A DNA stretch of 50,576 bases from an uncultured Treponema sp. (GCA_937877535.1 CALFJF010000052.1:1-50576); one strand, 5' to 3'. Numbered from the stretch's first letter, positions 15,022-24,763 are shown. Numbers and translations: made by a program. The notes: a model not told the origin generated them from the letters alone.

Positions 15022-18000
15022 ATGAAATTTTTTCGGATTTCTTTTGTTTTAGTGATTCTCACGCTTTTTCCGTTTATGGCGTTTTCTCAAAGTGGTTTTT
15101 ACACGGGCAATGGCGGGGACGGAAAAGTCTATCTTGTGGAAACGAGCGTACTCTCAAATGGGGCTGCGGACGGAAGCGACAAGCAACTTCCTTCGCGTGT
15201 CAAGGAAACGTTTATCAACGGCGTTGCGGGACATTCTGCAATAAAAATTGCAGATGTTGCCGAAGCGGAGCGGAGTAAAAACGCAATCGCGCGGAGCGAG
15301 GGCAATGAATACGAAACGTCGCTTGACGTATCGTTTTTGCAAAGCGATATGCGGTTGAACATTGAAACAACGCGCCTTGCTGACGGAAAGTACATTGTTA
15401 CCGTTTCTGTAACAAAAGTTGGCGGAAAGCAAGGAAATCAGCGAATGGCTGGCGCAATTGAAACCGAGCCGATGAGCCTTGTTGACGTGCAATTAAAAGG
15501 CGGTGCGATTGCGGCAATGAAATTCCTTGAAGGACAGGGCGTAAAACTCACCGCAGCGGGCAAAAACGACCTTGTGCCAGGTTCTGTTGTCTTTGACTCA
15601 AAAACGAGAAGCGAAGAAATTTCTATGCGCGAAAGTTCCATTAACTCCTTTAACGAAATGCTTGCGCAAGCGAACAAAGAACTTGAGCGACTTGCAAGTG
15701 CGAATTCGCTTGATGCAAGAATCGTCGAAGAGCGAAAGCGAGCGGAAGCGGCAATGCAGGCGGCTGAGTTCAAATTGCGCCGTGAGCAGGAACTTTTGGA
15801 AGAGGCAAAACGGCGAGCCGAAGCGGAACGAGAAGCGGAGCAAAAACGGGCAGAGATGAATGAGGTGCACCGTGCGCAATTTGATGAAGCGCGGGAAAAG
15901 GCGGAAGCAGCTGCACTTGAATTGCGTCTTTCTGCGGCGCAAACCCTTTCGGCTCCTGAAAAAATCGTGAATATTGAAGTAAATAAGCAAACGCTCGACA
16001 GCTTTTGGAAAGAAATCAAAGAGCAAATCGTGGAGTACAACGCAGAAGAAGATAAAGCACTTATGGATTCGATTGCAGATGAACGGAATGCTCTTCAGGC
16101 GAGTCGTGGCAAAGTGTTTGATTCTGACGGTTTTTTGACAGAAGAAAGATACTTTAACGCATTTATAAATAGTATTAAGCCAAAACAAGAAGCCTCGGAG
16201 CGTAGACGAAGAGAGTTTGCGTTGAATCAGGCTTCCACGGCGGATTCTTTTAAATCCGAAATTGCAAACCTTATAAAAGACCTTGAAAGCCAATCGTACA
16301 CGGCGGATTCTCTTCTTCCAGAAACAGGACTTTTTATTTCGTTTTCGTCGCTTGACACCAACAAAAATGAATGGAAGTACGATTTGCTTCTTTCACTTGG
16401 AAACGACTCTTGGAAATTTTCTGGCACAATTTCATATTATGAATTGACTGGAAAAAAGCCTCCACGTGACGGTGCTGATATGGTGGAACTCGATGAATGG
16501 TATGACAATTACACTCGGTACGATATGTTGTTTGGTATGGGTACTGATATTCTGCAAGCAAAATTGAAATATAAAGTCCGCGTTGGAGAATCGTCAAGAT
16601 ACCAGGTTGAAATTCAAGAACTCGTTATAAGCGATATTGGAACTGGAAAGAAAATCAAAAGCGAAAAAGTAAAAGGCGTTAAGCGCGACATTCAGTATAC
16701 GCCTGCTGTAAATGTGAATCTTATGACAGCACAAGAGATTTTTGCTGCAAAACAAAACGAGAAAAAAAGCATAGATAGAACGCTTAGTTTGATTGGTTAT
16801 GGCAAAAGCCTTGTGAGCGTAAGCGGTGGCTCATTTTTGATGGGGCGAAATTATGGCGATAATGACGAAAAACCTGTCCACATGATGGATGTTGACGATT
16901 TTGAAATGCTCGCTACCGAAGTGCCAGTTTCGCTTTATAGAGCGATTATGGGAAAAAATCCAACGAGTTCTTCTGACGAAAGAGTGCCAGTTACGAATAT
17001 ATCAAAATTCGACGCGATGGATTTTTGTAATGCTTTGAGCAAAAGATGTGGGCTTGTGCCTGCATATACTCTAAGAAAAAATAGCAATGGCAATACAACA
17101 TACACGTGTGATTTTACCGCAAACGGTTTCCGCCTCCCAACTGAAACTGAATGGGAATACGCGGCTCTTGGCGGAATTTATTCTGCGGAGTACACCGTAG
17201 CAAATCCAAAAAAGATTCCAGACGGGTGGAACAAAACGAATTCTGGGGCTGTGCTTCACCCTGTTGCTGGCAAAAATGCAAACTCGCTTGGATTGTTTGA
17301 CATGGTAGGAAACGCATACGAATGGTGTTGGGATATTTTTTCAAAAGAAAGTTATCAAAAGGCTCGTAAATACGGTGTTGGATATTCGGAAGAGAATAAA
17401 AATACTGTAATTAGGGGCGGTTCTTTTAAGGAAAACCCTCAATCTCCGTTTTTCAGAAATAGCATAGATGGAAATGGAAAAAACTATGAGATTGGTTTCC
17501 GTGTGGTGCGTCCCGTGGGACTTGACGTGGAGGTTTTGTATCCAAAAACAGGTGCAAGCATTACGAGCCCTGCTCCAAGTTCGGTTTCGTCTTCGTCAAC
17601 GCCGTCGTATTCGTCGCGCGGAAGTTCGTCGCCGTCGTACTCGTCTTCTGACTCGCTTTCAGGAAAATGGTCAGACCTTTCGTCGCACGTTCGCGTGAGC
17701 GACGCATTCGGCATTGGCTACAACTGGATTGGAAACAAATCTGCAAGTTTTGACGGACTTTATGTCTACTTTACATCGCTTCACAGAGGACCGTTCTTTG
17801 TGAACTGGGGCGACATTTCTTACGCGGGTTCAGATGACGGCGATTTCTTTAACATCGGTTCAAATATTGGACTTTACAAAGGAATCAAGCGGTTGTTCAT
17901 TTTCACAAAAGCGGGCGTGGGCTTTTATTATCTTGGCATTGGCAATGAAGACGATGACAAAGACGACTCTTCTAGCAGTTCCACGTGGGATTCGAACTAT

Positions 18001-18198
18001 GACCCGTATGCAAATTACGAGCCAGAGGACGCATTTGGCGTGTACTTTAAGTGGGGACTTGGCGCGGAGTTGAAAATCTCTGACCACTTTAAGGCGGTTT
18101 TTGGTTACGACGTGTATTTCCTTGCGGGGTCTGAAAGCAAATCTGTTGACAGCATTCGGCTTGGAATCTGTTTTGGTCAGCCCGTAAATCAAAAATAA
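15022..18198 (+). CDS. Large secreted protein: coiled coil, FGE-fold domain, beta-rich C-terminus
   Basis: 1058 residues. Signal peptide at 1-22. An N-terminal domain of unknown type (about 25-210) is followed by a charged coiled coil (about 215-325), then a mixed region. A formylglycine-generating-enzyme-fold domain spans about 598-833 (GGSFLMGRNYGDNDEKPVHM, GFRLPTETEWEYAA, NAYEWCWD, IRGGSF, GFRVVRP). The cysteines that follow RGGSW in active FGE are missing here (RGGSFKENPQSPF), so it is unlikely to modify sulfatases. A Ser-rich linker (about 850-885) leads to a beta-rich C-terminus with alternating aromatic residues, resembling a small outer-membrane barrel. Only a GGGCGGG stretch precedes the ATG. 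It shares an operon with the gene at 18237. Confidence 0.75.
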   Translation: MKFFRISFVLVILTLFPFMAFSQSGFYTGNGGDGKVYLVETSVLSNGAADGSDKQLPSRVKETFINGVAGHSAIKIADVAEAERSKNAIARSEGNEYETSLDVSFLQSDMRLNIETTRLADGKYIVTVSVTKVGGKQGNQRMAGAIETEPMSLVDVQLKGGAIAAMKFLEGQGVKLTAAGKNDLVPGSVVFDSKTRSEEISMRESSINSFNEMLAQANKELERLASANSLDARIVEERKRAEAAMQAAEFKLRREQELLEEAKRRAEAEREAEQKRAEMNEVHRAQFDEAREKAEAAALELRLSAAQTLSAPEKIVNIEVNKQTLDSFWKEIKEQIVEYNAEEDKALMDSIADERNALQASRGKVFDSDGFLTEERYFNAFINSIKPKQEASERRRREFALNQASTADSFKSEIANLIKDLESQSYTADSLLPETGLFISFSSLDTNKNEWKYDLLLSLGNDSWKFSGTISYYELTGKKPPRDGADMVELDEWYDNYTRYDMLFGMGTDILQAKLKYKVRVGESSRYQVEIQELVISDIGTGKKIKSEKVKGVKRDIQYTPAVNVNLMTAQEIFAAKQNEKKSIDRTLSLIGYGKSLVSVSGGSFLMGRNYGDNDEKPVHMMDVDDFEMLATEVPVSLYRAIMGKNPTSSSDERVPVTNISKFDAMDFCNALSKRCGLVPAYTLRKNSNGNTTYTCDFTANGFRLPTETEWEYAALGGIYSAEYTVANPKKIPDGWNKTNSGAVLHPVAGKNANSLGLFDMVGNAYEWCWDIFSKESYQKARKYGVGYSEENKNTVIRGGSFKENPQSPFFRNSIDGNGKNYEIGFRVVRPVGLDVEVLYPKTGASITSPAPSSVSSSSTPSYSSRGSSSPSYSSSDSLSGKWSDLSSHVRVSDAFGIGYNWIGNKSASFDGLYVYFTSLHRGPFFVNWGDISYAGSDDGDFFNIGSNIGLYKGIKRLFIFTKAGVGFYYLGIGNEDDDKDDSSSSSTWDSNYDPYANYEPEDAFGVYFKWGLGAELKISDHFKAVFGYDVYFLAGSESKSVDSIRLGICFGQPVNQK

Positions 18199-18236
18199 AC
18201 TCGGTTTGGTAGCAAAGTTCACAAAAGGAGGAAATC

Positions 18237-19859
18237 ATGAAGCATTTTTTTCATTTTTTGGTTTTGGCGGCATTTTCTTTTGTTGCCGTTTCTTGCTCGA
18301 ATATTTTTTCTGAAGAGATTGGTGAAATAGACGACGTTGACAATAACGGAAGTCTTACGGTTTACTCGTCTGCGGGAAGTTCTTCGAGCGATTATGAAGC
18401 GGTAAGTCTTGAGTCGAATCGCACCGCGGTATATACATTTGAAGCAACATCTGGGCAGACTTATTACATCGAATATATAGATAATTCTTCAAAAAGCGGA
18501 ACAACGTTTTCTTCTTCTTACTATCTTGGTTCTGGAAAATTCCGCGTGCAAACTCCGTCTGGCGAAGCAAAATCTCTTTCTGGCTATTCTTCCTATTCTT
18601 CAGAATATGTTTACGGAGATGGCAGTTCTACGAGTTCTTATTACTTTACTGCCACTGAAACAGGAACATATACGATTTCTATACGACCGCGGTATAGTTA
18701 TAGTACTTTCAGTAGCACTGTTTATATTCGCGTGTATTCTACGAGTAGTAGTTCTGGAACACCTATAACAACTACTGCTAATGGTTGGACAGTTGGAAAT
18801 ATTGCGTCAAGTTATGGATATATCATTTATTCATTTAATGCGAGTTCTTATACAAATTATAGCGTTTATATGGACGATTATTATGGTGGTAGCGGTTCGT
18901 ATACGCTTGATGCAAAGATTTCTGCGGGAACATCAAGTTCTTCTCCAACGAGTTACTTCTCTAGTGTAGATAGTTGCTACAGTTCTCCAAGAACATTATA
19001 CACTTCTTACTTATCATCAGGTACTGTTTACATAAAAGTTGAGCCATATAGTTCTGGAACTGGCACGTTCGCTATAAAAGTGCAGACTTCCAGCGGTACT
19101 ATTGTGCCTTTGACTGTGTATAGTTCGTATGGAACAAATTCGGGCGGAAGTTCTAGCACATTATCAACAACGTCATATCAATATAGCAATGATATAAATG
19201 ATTTTACCGTTGTATATTTAACGGCAGGTTCTTCTAAAACGTATACATTTTATATGACATCGAGTTATTACTTTTACCTTGATATTGCAGAAAGCGATGA
19301 GTCGCAATGGTTGAAAAATAACGGATATTCTTCTGCTGCGAGTACAACTTTCACAATGTACGACTCGTCAAACAACTTTGTTGGTAATGGCTCTGGTTCA
19401 AGTCTTTGGCGGCTTACAGCGGGTACTAATGGATATTGGAGTATAACAATCACCGCATCTACGAGCGGTTATGTTGCGTTAAGAATGTATAAACGTTCAA
19501 CCTCATCGTCTGCTTCGTCTGCTACAGTATATTCATCTGACTCATCTTATTCATCTGGATTTACACAAAAATATATATCTTCTGGTTCAACTTATGAATA
19601 TACATTCTACGCTACAGCAGGAAAAACATACAATATTCACTGGATTGATTCAAATTCTAGTTCAACTTTGTCGATTGGAACTCGAACAAGCGGACTTTAT
19701 TTGATATATGACAGCACTGGAATTTCGCAAGGCGTTGGGACATATCTTGAAAACAACACGTTTACACCAACTACAAGTGGAACGTACACGTTCTCAATTC
19801 AAACGTTTGGAACTTCAACGAGTTCAGGTTACGTTGGATTTAGAATATACACAAATTAA
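18237..19859 (+). CDS. Ser/Tyr-rich repetitive lipoprotein
   Basis: 540 residues. The lipoprotein signal ends FVAVSC (cysteine 20). The mature protein is extremely rich in Ser, Tyr and Thr. It contains about four beta-sandwich-like repeats of roughly 120 residues, with motifs such as YTFEATSGQTYYIEYID, YYFTATETGTYTISI and YTFYATAGKTYNIHWID. These resemble PPC (bacterial pre-peptidase C-terminal) domains. It is probably surface-exposed and may bind polymer or partner proteins. Codon choice (many AGT, TCT, TAT) differs from its neighbours, perhaps just reflecting composition. AAGGAGG lies before the ATG. A terminator follows. Confidence 0.75.
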   Translation: MKHFFHFLVLAAFSFVAVSCSNIFSEEIGEIDDVDNNGSLTVYSSAGSSSSDYEAVSLESNRTAVYTFEATSGQTYYIEYIDNSSKSGTTFSSSYYLGSGKFRVQTPSGEAKSLSGYSSYSSEYVYGDGSSTSSYYFTATETGTYTISIRPRYSYSTFSSTVYIRVYSTSSSSGTPITTTANGWTVGNIASSYGYIIYSFNASSYTNYSVYMDDYYGGSGSYTLDAKISAGTSSSSPTSYFSSVDSCYSSPRTLYTSYLSSGTVYIKVEPYSSGTGTFAIKVQTSSGTIVPLTVYSSYGTNSGGSSSTLSTTSYQYSNDINDFTVVYLTAGSSKTYTFYMTSSYYFYLDIAESDESQWLKNNGYSSAASTTFTMYDSSNNFVGNGSGSSLWRLTAGTNGYWSITITASTSGYVALRMYKRSTSSSASSATVYSSDSSYSSGFTQKYISSGSTYEYTFYATAGKTYNIHWIDSNSSSTLSIGTRTSGLYLIYDSTGISQGVGTYLENNTFTPTTSGTYTFSIQTFGTSTSSGYVGFRIYTN

Positions 19860-19871
19860 ACGCATTTTTAC

Positions 19872-19911
19872 AACAACGCCCCATGTCAAAAACGCGGGGT
19901 GTTGTTTTTTT
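19872..19911 (+). terminator. Terminator after the Ser/Tyr-rich lipoprotein
   Basis: AACAACGCCCC pairs with GGGGTGTTGTT (one G-T), followed by a run of T. Confidence 0.85.
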
Positions 19912-19959
19912 ACGCTAAAAACGTAAATTAGTAGGCTATTTTCTTTGATTTTTGTTATT

Positions 19960-19988
19960 TTTACACTTATACTTTTGTAATATACAAT
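19960..19988 (+). promoter_or_regulatory. Promoter of the YbjN-like gene
   Basis: TTTACA at 19960-19965, a 17-base spacer, TACAAT at 19983-19988. It leaves a short leader that carries AAGGAG. Confidence 0.7.
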
Positions 19989-20008
19989 TTTGTATCAAGG
20001 AGATTTTT

Positions 20009-20515
20009 ATGGTTCATTTTAAGAAAAACATGGTCGCGCTCGTTTTCGCGCTCGTTTTTGGTTCTGCGATTTTTGCGCAAACTTCACAATCAACAGAGAG
20101 AGTATTTTCAAGAAATATCACAAAATCTGATGTAAACCCAATAAACCTTCGCTCCATTCTTACAGATTCATATTCTAACAATGAACTTGACAGCGACGGC
20201 GACCTTCTTATCAGAAAAAACGGAATTTCGGCATACGTTTTTGTGGAAGAGTCGCAGATTCTCCTCAAATTCATTACACAATGGTCTGCGTCGGATTCGA
20301 TTTCCGATACCAGAGCCATAAAATTGGTGAATAAATGGAACGAAGAAAAAGTGTTTGCCACCGCTTATTTTACAACAAACAAAAGATTCCGCCTTGAATA
20401 TTATCTTTCTTACGAAGGTGGCGTAAACGCCGAAAATTTCAACGATTCTTTGGATTGGTTCTTCTCGCTTGCAAAAACGTTTGGGCAAAGACTCGAAGAA
20501 GAAGACGCGCTCTAA
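20009..20515 (+). CDS. YbjN-domain secreted protein
   Basis: 168 residues. A signal peptide (about 1-24, ending AIFAQ) is followed by a YbjN-type fold: short strand-helix pairs including LRSILTDSYSNNELDSDGDL, VFVEESQILLKFITQW, a helix with KLVNKWNEEK and RFRLEYYLSYEGG. YbjN proteins share their fold with type III secretion chaperones, but export here argues for a periplasmic role. AAGGAG lies about 7 bases before the ATG at 20009. The transglutaminase-like gene begins 17 bases after its stop, so the two are co-transcribed. Confidence 0.72.
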   Translation: MVHFKKNMVALVFALVFGSAIFAQTSQSTERVFSRNITKSDVNPINLRSILTDSYSNNELDSDGDLLIRKNGISAYVFVEESQILLKFITQWSASDSISDTRAIKLVNKWNEEKVFATAYFTTNKRFRLEYYLSYEGGVNAENFNDSLDWFFSLAKTFGQRLEEEDAL

Positions 20516-20532
20516 AAAAAAAAGAAAATTGT

Positions 20533-22059
20533 ATGCGTTTTTTCCAAAAATCGATTTTTCTGTTTTGCATTTTCCTTTTTTCGATTCCCGTTTTTTCGGC
20601 AACAATGGACGCTCGCGTTCGGCGCGTGCCGTTGGAGTTGACGGAAAAAATCTTTTCCGACCCCACGGCTTCCGACATTTTCGCGCTGGCAAAAAATCTC
20701 ACGAACGGGCTTTCTGACACGTCGGCAAAAGTCAAAGTGCTTCACGATTGGATTTGCGACAACATCTCCTACGATACGGATTTTTTTACCGTGGGAGTAG
20801 GCGAGCAAGACCCGATTTCTGTTCTAAAACGTCGCGCCGCAATTTGCGTGGGCTACGCGAATCTCATGTACGTTCTGTGTTATTTTGTTGGCATTGAAGC
20901 CCCGCCTATTGCGGGCTGGAGCAAAGGTTTTCGTTACCCTGGCTACCTTCGCGAACAAAGCGACCACGCTTGGAACGCCGTAAAAATCGGTTCGCGGTGG
21001 CAACTTATTGACGTTACTTGGGACGCAGGATACGTTGATTACAAAACATTTATAAAGCATTATTCGACCGAATATCTTTATCTGACGGCGGAGCAATTTG
21101 TGTATTCGCACTTGCCAGAAGACGAGGAAAAACAATTTCTTCCAAAGCAAAAAATCCGCTCGCACGAAGATTTTGAGCGCGAACCGTATCTTCCTGGCAG
21201 ATTTTTTTCCTACGGATTTTCACTCGTCAAAAATTCGCCGAATTACGCAAACAAAATCGAAGGCGAATCAACATTTGAATTTGGATTGTCAAAGCAAAAC
21301 GTCCTTTTGAGCGCGGAACTCAGCGGAAAATCGCGCGCTGTTCCAAACTATACTTGGGTTGAGCGAAGTGGAAAATCGTTTAGCGTTACGCTCGACGTTC
21401 CCGATGGCGAAAAATACACCGCTCGGATTTACGCAAAAAACATGGGCAATCATCGCATTTTGGATTACATTCCGATTTCTGTGTTTGAAAATCGTGTGCT
21501 TCCCGCCGCATCTGCCTTGCTTTCTGAAAAGAAAATCACGCAATCCGAGTTCGATTATTTAGAGCCGTCGTACTTCAAAGTCGAAGAAAACGGATTTTAT
21601 TATTACAAAGAAGATGTGTTTGACACAAAACGAAATGCCGCCGTTTTGAAAATTCTCAAATTGACCGAGGAAAACACGAACGCGCTTGAAGAAGTGGTGC
21701 ATTTTGACGTTCAAGCAAGCGGCGAGTACGCAGGAACGCAAAACGAGCCGAATCGATTTCCTGAGGCGTACCGAACGTTCAACGAATCGAACAACATTCG
21801 CCTTGTTTTTCCAAAAAACGGTTCGGTTGTTCGTGGCGAAACGGTCGATTTTTCGATTGTGTGCGCCCCGTTTTCGTCCGTGGGAATTGTGGTAGACGGC
21901 GAGTTGACTTTGATGCAAAAAAACGTCAAAACAGGTCGTTTTGAACTTTCGTTCACGATTCCGCAAAACGCGCAAAGGGTTGCCATTTATGCGTCCAAAA
22001 ACAAAACCGACTACGCAGGACTGTTAGAATACGCCGTCGTTGACCCAAAACCTGAATAA
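20533..22059 (+). CDS. Secreted transglutaminase-like protein
   Basis: 508 residues. Signal peptide about 1-23. The transglutaminase-like (papain-fold) domain at about 45-170 has the expected triad: C105 in AAICVGYANLM, H145 in SDHAWNAVKIG, D160 in WQLIDVTWDAG. The C-terminal half is beta-rich and may bind a ligand. The order matches the kyphoscoliosis/LegH-like group that acts as protease or cross-linking enzyme on proteins or peptidoglycan peptides; the substrate is unknown. The ATG at 20533 has only a poor AAGAAA site upstream. It is the second gene of the YbjN operon, followed by a palindrome at 22071. Confidence 0.8.
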   Translation: MRFFQKSIFLFCIFLFSIPVFSATMDARVRRVPLELTEKIFSDPTASDIFALAKNLTNGLSDTSAKVKVLHDWICDNISYDTDFFTVGVGEQDPISVLKRRAAICVGYANLMYVLCYFVGIEAPPIAGWSKGFRYPGYLREQSDHAWNAVKIGSRWQLIDVTWDAGYVDYKTFIKHYSTEYLYLTAEQFVYSHLPEDEEKQFLPKQKIRSHEDFEREPYLPGRFFSYGFSLVKNSPNYANKIEGESTFEFGLSKQNVLLSAELSGKSRAVPNYTWVERSGKSFSVTLDVPDGEKYTARIYAKNMGNHRILDYIPISVFENRVLPAASALLSEKKITQSEFDYLEPSYFKVEENGFYYYKEDVFDTKRNAAVLKILKLTEENTNALEEVVHFDVQASGEYAGTQNEPNRFPEAYRTFNESNNIRLVFPKNGSVVRGETVDFSIVCAPFSSVGIVVDGELTLMQKNVKTGRFELSFTIPQNAQRVAIYASKNKTDYAGLLEYAVVDPKPE

Positions 22060-22070
22060 AACAAGGAACT

Positions 22071-22094
22071 AACGAGGGGCTTAAGCCCCTTGTT
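22071..22094 (+). terminator. Palindromic terminator-like element
   Basis: The core AGGGGC-TTAA-GCCCCT is a perfect hairpin flanked by AACG and TGTT. Few T follow, so it may need the neighbouring repeat hairpin to act. Confidence 0.55.
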
Positions 22095-22112
22095 AAAATG
22101 ACAGTTCGATTT

Positions 22113-22208
22113 CTCGGTGGTTTCGACAGGCTCAACCACCAAGAAATCGGTGCTCAATTACCAAGAAATCGGTGCTCAATTACCAAGAAATCGATGCTCA
22201 ATCACCGA
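22113..22208 (-). repeat. Hairpin repeat with three truncated 22 bp units
   Basis: The full hairpin is at 22116-22140 (arms GGTGGTT/AACCACC, core TCGACAGGCTC). Three 22 bp units (22139-22160, 22161-22182, 22183-22204) hold CAAGAAATCG(G/A)TGCTCAAT. The whole block is framed by CTCGGTG and CACCGAG. On the minus strand the truncated units come first, then the hairpin. It lies between convergent genes and may terminate both. Confidence 0.85.
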
Positions 22209-22217
22209 GGATTTTTC

Positions 22218-24518
22218 TTATTTTGAAATGCTTTGCGACCAATATTCTTGTTCGTAAATGTCCGTAAATCTGTATACGATTTTGACTTTTCCGCTTCCAA
22301 CGTCAACGTTGCTCACTTGCGGCGAACCTTTTACGGTCATCGGTTCTCCCAAAAAGAAACTGTCGTTGTATGCGCCTGAATATGTATAGTAATCGCAGAG
22401 AAAATCGAGTCTGTCACCTTTTTTGAGCGAATTCAAATTTTTTGCCGCAACTTCTGTTTTTCCTTGATAATCGGTTTCCGCTCCTGCCACAAAGCCTCTC
22501 GGATTTTCGTCCGTAAAAACAAGAATCAAATTTACGCGCTCTTTGTTCAAAAGCGCGGGAACTCTTCCAACGATTTTGTATTTTTCTTTTCCGCCTTCCG
22601 TCCATTCTTCCGTGGAAAGGTGATAGTAAGAAACGACTTGCCCGTCGAGCGCAAGCCAGTTTTTGTCGGTATCGGCAAGAAGCCTGCCTTCGCGGTCGTA
22701 ATCAAACGTATTGTCAAATCCTAACGCCACAAATCCCGCGCCATCGTCGTAAAACATCGCTTTATCGAGCGAGTGGACGAGCGACCATTCTTTTTCTGAA
22801 AGCGAAAGCGCGTAATTGTTTCCCGATTTTTTCCAGACGAGATGTGAACTGTCGAGTTTGTTTTGAACGATGTACGACGACGTGGATTCGTTGCTCGTTT
22901 TTCTGTCCGACAAAAACGACGAATTCGCGCTTGTCAGTCCCGAAATAAGCCCGCTTCCCGCGTTTTGGAGAAACGCGCCCAACAATTGTGAAACCGCATC
23001 TCCGCCCGCGCTTTCAATCGCGCTTCCCGCAAGATTTCCCAAAAGCGATTGCAGCGAAGAGCCTTGTCCGCCTTGCGCGGCTTGCCCGCTCACTTCCATT
23101 CCCGCGAATTCTTTTATACATTTTGAATAACTGTCATCAAGTCCGATTTTTTTGTACGCTTCGCACGCTTTGTCAACGTTTCGCGCGCTTCTGTACGGAA
23201 AAAAAATCGAAAGTCCGTGCGCGTCCGTTACCGTGGAGCGATTGTATTTTACTGCGCTTTTTACCGCTTTTTTGAGTTCGTTAGCCGCGCTCCCGCCCGC
23301 GTTTACGCACAAATCCACAAGGTCAATTTGGTCGATTTTTGAACTTTGCGCAAATTCCCGCGTTCGATACCGTGCGTCAGAAACCGCTTTGTATTCCTTT
23401 TGAATGATTTTTTTTGAAAGCGAATCCGCAAAATCCGAAAGCGGCTTTTTGAGCGTTGCGCCCGCCTCCGCTAAATCCACCACGGAAAGCGTTGTTTTTT
23501 GCCCTGGGCATCTTCTTGAACACTCTGCGATAAAATCGTCCGAGATTCTTTTTCCAATTTGGAGCGTTGAAAGCGACGGGGAGCGACCGAGTTCAGAAAG
23601 CCAATTTGTGTAATACCAGCCGATTCCTGGCTCCGTTTCCTCGCTTGCAATTAAATAATCCGCGTGTTTTTCGAGCATAAGAGCCGTTTCCGCCGTTGCC
23701 ATAAGACAAGCGTCAAATCCAATAAAATCGAATTTGATTTTGCCAGCAACAAGCGCGTCGTTTATTTGCGGAAGCGTCATTGACCCGTTTGAAAATTTTT
23801 CGTCGTAGCCAAACCCAGAAACTGAACCGCCGCCGTGGTCCCAAAAAATCAAGCCGTATCGCGTGGCAGGATAATTTTTTGCGCCCCATTTTATAAACGA
23901 ACTGAGCGTTTTGGGGTCGGTCATTGCGCCTTTTCCCGCGTTTGCTTCAAGGCGTTTTATTTTTCCGTCTTCGATTTTGTAAATTTGATTTTGACTTGCG
24001 CTAATTCCGCTCGTTTGCCATTTTTTGCAACCGCCCGTGTACACCAAAAGATTCACTCGCCCCAAATCTGCTTTTGTCATTTCGGCAAGGTCGTTGCTCG
24101 CCATTGCGCTTTTTGATTCAAGGTCTGTGCCGCACATATACACCAAAATCGTAACGTCGTCGCGCCCGCCGCCCGCTAAATGCGTGAATTTGCTTCGCGC
24201 TTGCGAAGAAACGGTGTCATCGATTTTTTCATAAGACGTTTGCACGCCGTTTCCCGTGGCGGCGTGGTAAGATTGCCCGCTCAAAGTCGCCACGCTTTCG
24301 CCGTCTTCTCCAGAAGAAAAAAACAACTTAAAAATCACGGCGATTATGATTGCCACGATTCCGCCCGCGCCCATTTTTCCGCCACCACCGCCGCTGCGTC
24401 TTCCGCCGCCGCCGCCTGAGCCAACGGGACCGCTTCCAAGTCCGCTTCCCCTTCGATTTACGCCGCTGCCGTTTCCGTCGGTAACGAATTTTTCTCTTCC
24501 TCTCGGTCGATTTTCCAT
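22218..24518 (-). CDS. Membrane-anchored clostripain-family (C11) cysteine peptidase
   Basis: 766 residues. A Gly/Arg-rich N-terminus (about 20-50) precedes one membrane segment at about 51-68 (GGIVAIIIAVIFKLFF). The C11 catalytic domain starts near residue 120 (VTILVYMCGTDLES). The catalytic dyad is H228 in FWDHGGG and C271 in GFDACLMA, as in clostripain, which cuts after Arg or Lys. The region from about 480 on is Gly/Ser/Ala-rich, then beta-rich, and has no family I recognise. With a single anchor and a basic, Gly-rich N-terminus, the protease domain should face outwards. The ATG at 24518 is preceded by GAGGA; an ATG four codons earlier (24530) is less well placed. Confidence 0.88.
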   Translation of the reverse strand: MENRPRGREKFVTDGNGSGVNRRGSGLGSGPVGSGGGGGRRSGGGGGKMGAGGIVAIIIAVIFKLFFSSGEDGESVATLSGQSYHAATGNGVQTSYEKIDDTVSSQARSKFTHLAGGGRDDVTILVYMCGTDLESKSAMASNDLAEMTKADLGRVNLLVYTGGCKKWQTSGISASQNQIYKIEDGKIKRLEANAGKGAMTDPKTLSSFIKWGAKNYPATRYGLIFWDHGGGSVSGFGYDEKFSNGSMTLPQINDALVAGKIKFDFIGFDACLMATAETALMLEKHADYLIASEETEPGIGWYYTNWLSELGRSPSLSTLQIGKRISDDFIAECSRRCPGQKTTLSVVDLAEAGATLKKPLSDFADSLSKKIIQKEYKAVSDARYRTREFAQSSKIDQIDLVDLCVNAGGSAANELKKAVKSAVKYNRSTVTDAHGLSIFFPYRSARNVDKACEAYKKIGLDDSYSKCIKEFAGMEVSGQAAQGGQGSSLQSLLGNLAGSAIESAGGDAVSQLLGAFLQNAGSGLISGLTSANSSFLSDRKTSNESTSSYIVQNKLDSSHLVWKKSGNNYALSLSEKEWSLVHSLDKAMFYDDGAGFVALGFDNTFDYDREGRLLADTDKNWLALDGQVVSYYHLSTEEWTEGGKEKYKIVGRVPALLNKERVNLILVFTDENPRGFVAGAETDYQGKTEVAAKNLNSLKKGDRLDFLCDYYTYSGAYNDSFFLGEPMTVKGSPQVSNVDVGSGKVKIVYRFTDIYEQEYWSQSISK

Positions 24519-24620
24519 GTTCCTCACCATTCCCCAAAATCAAATTTTTGAAATAAAAGTATAGCGAAAATGCCATTTTTCGTGCGCCAAAAACGCAAAA
24601 GTTTTGTAGAAAAAACGCGG

Positions 24621-24703
24621 GGAGTTGAAAAAGAATGCAGAGGGTTGAAAAAGAATGCAGGGAGTTGAGCAAAAATGTGGTGGTTGAGCCTGTCGAAACC
24701 ACA
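24621..24703 (+). repeat. Hairpin repeat with three truncated 20 bp units
   Basis: Units 24621-24640, 24641-24660 and 24661-24680 repeat GTTGAAAAAGAATGCAG with small changes. The full hairpin follows (24676-24703; TGTGGTGG...CCACA around the core GAGCCTGTCGA). Nothing else is seen in the 281 bases between the flanking divergent genes except the promoter of the lipoprotein gene. Confidence 0.85.
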
Positions 24704-24763
24704 GCCAATTACAAAAAATGTGGAAATGCGGAAGATTTGTGGAAAAACGCAAAAGTTTTTTGT

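Noticed and set aside
15022..18198. Sulfatase-activating enzyme
   Set aside because: The FGE-fold domain lacks the catalytic cysteines and no sulfatase gene is seen in the window.
22139..22204. CRISPR-like or iteron origin array
   Set aside because: Three 22 bp copies without spacers, between convergent genes, and no replication gene nearby.
24621..24703. CRISPR array
   Set aside because: Units are only 20 bp, contiguous, with no unique spacers, and no cas gene is present; it is a truncated-repeat ladder.
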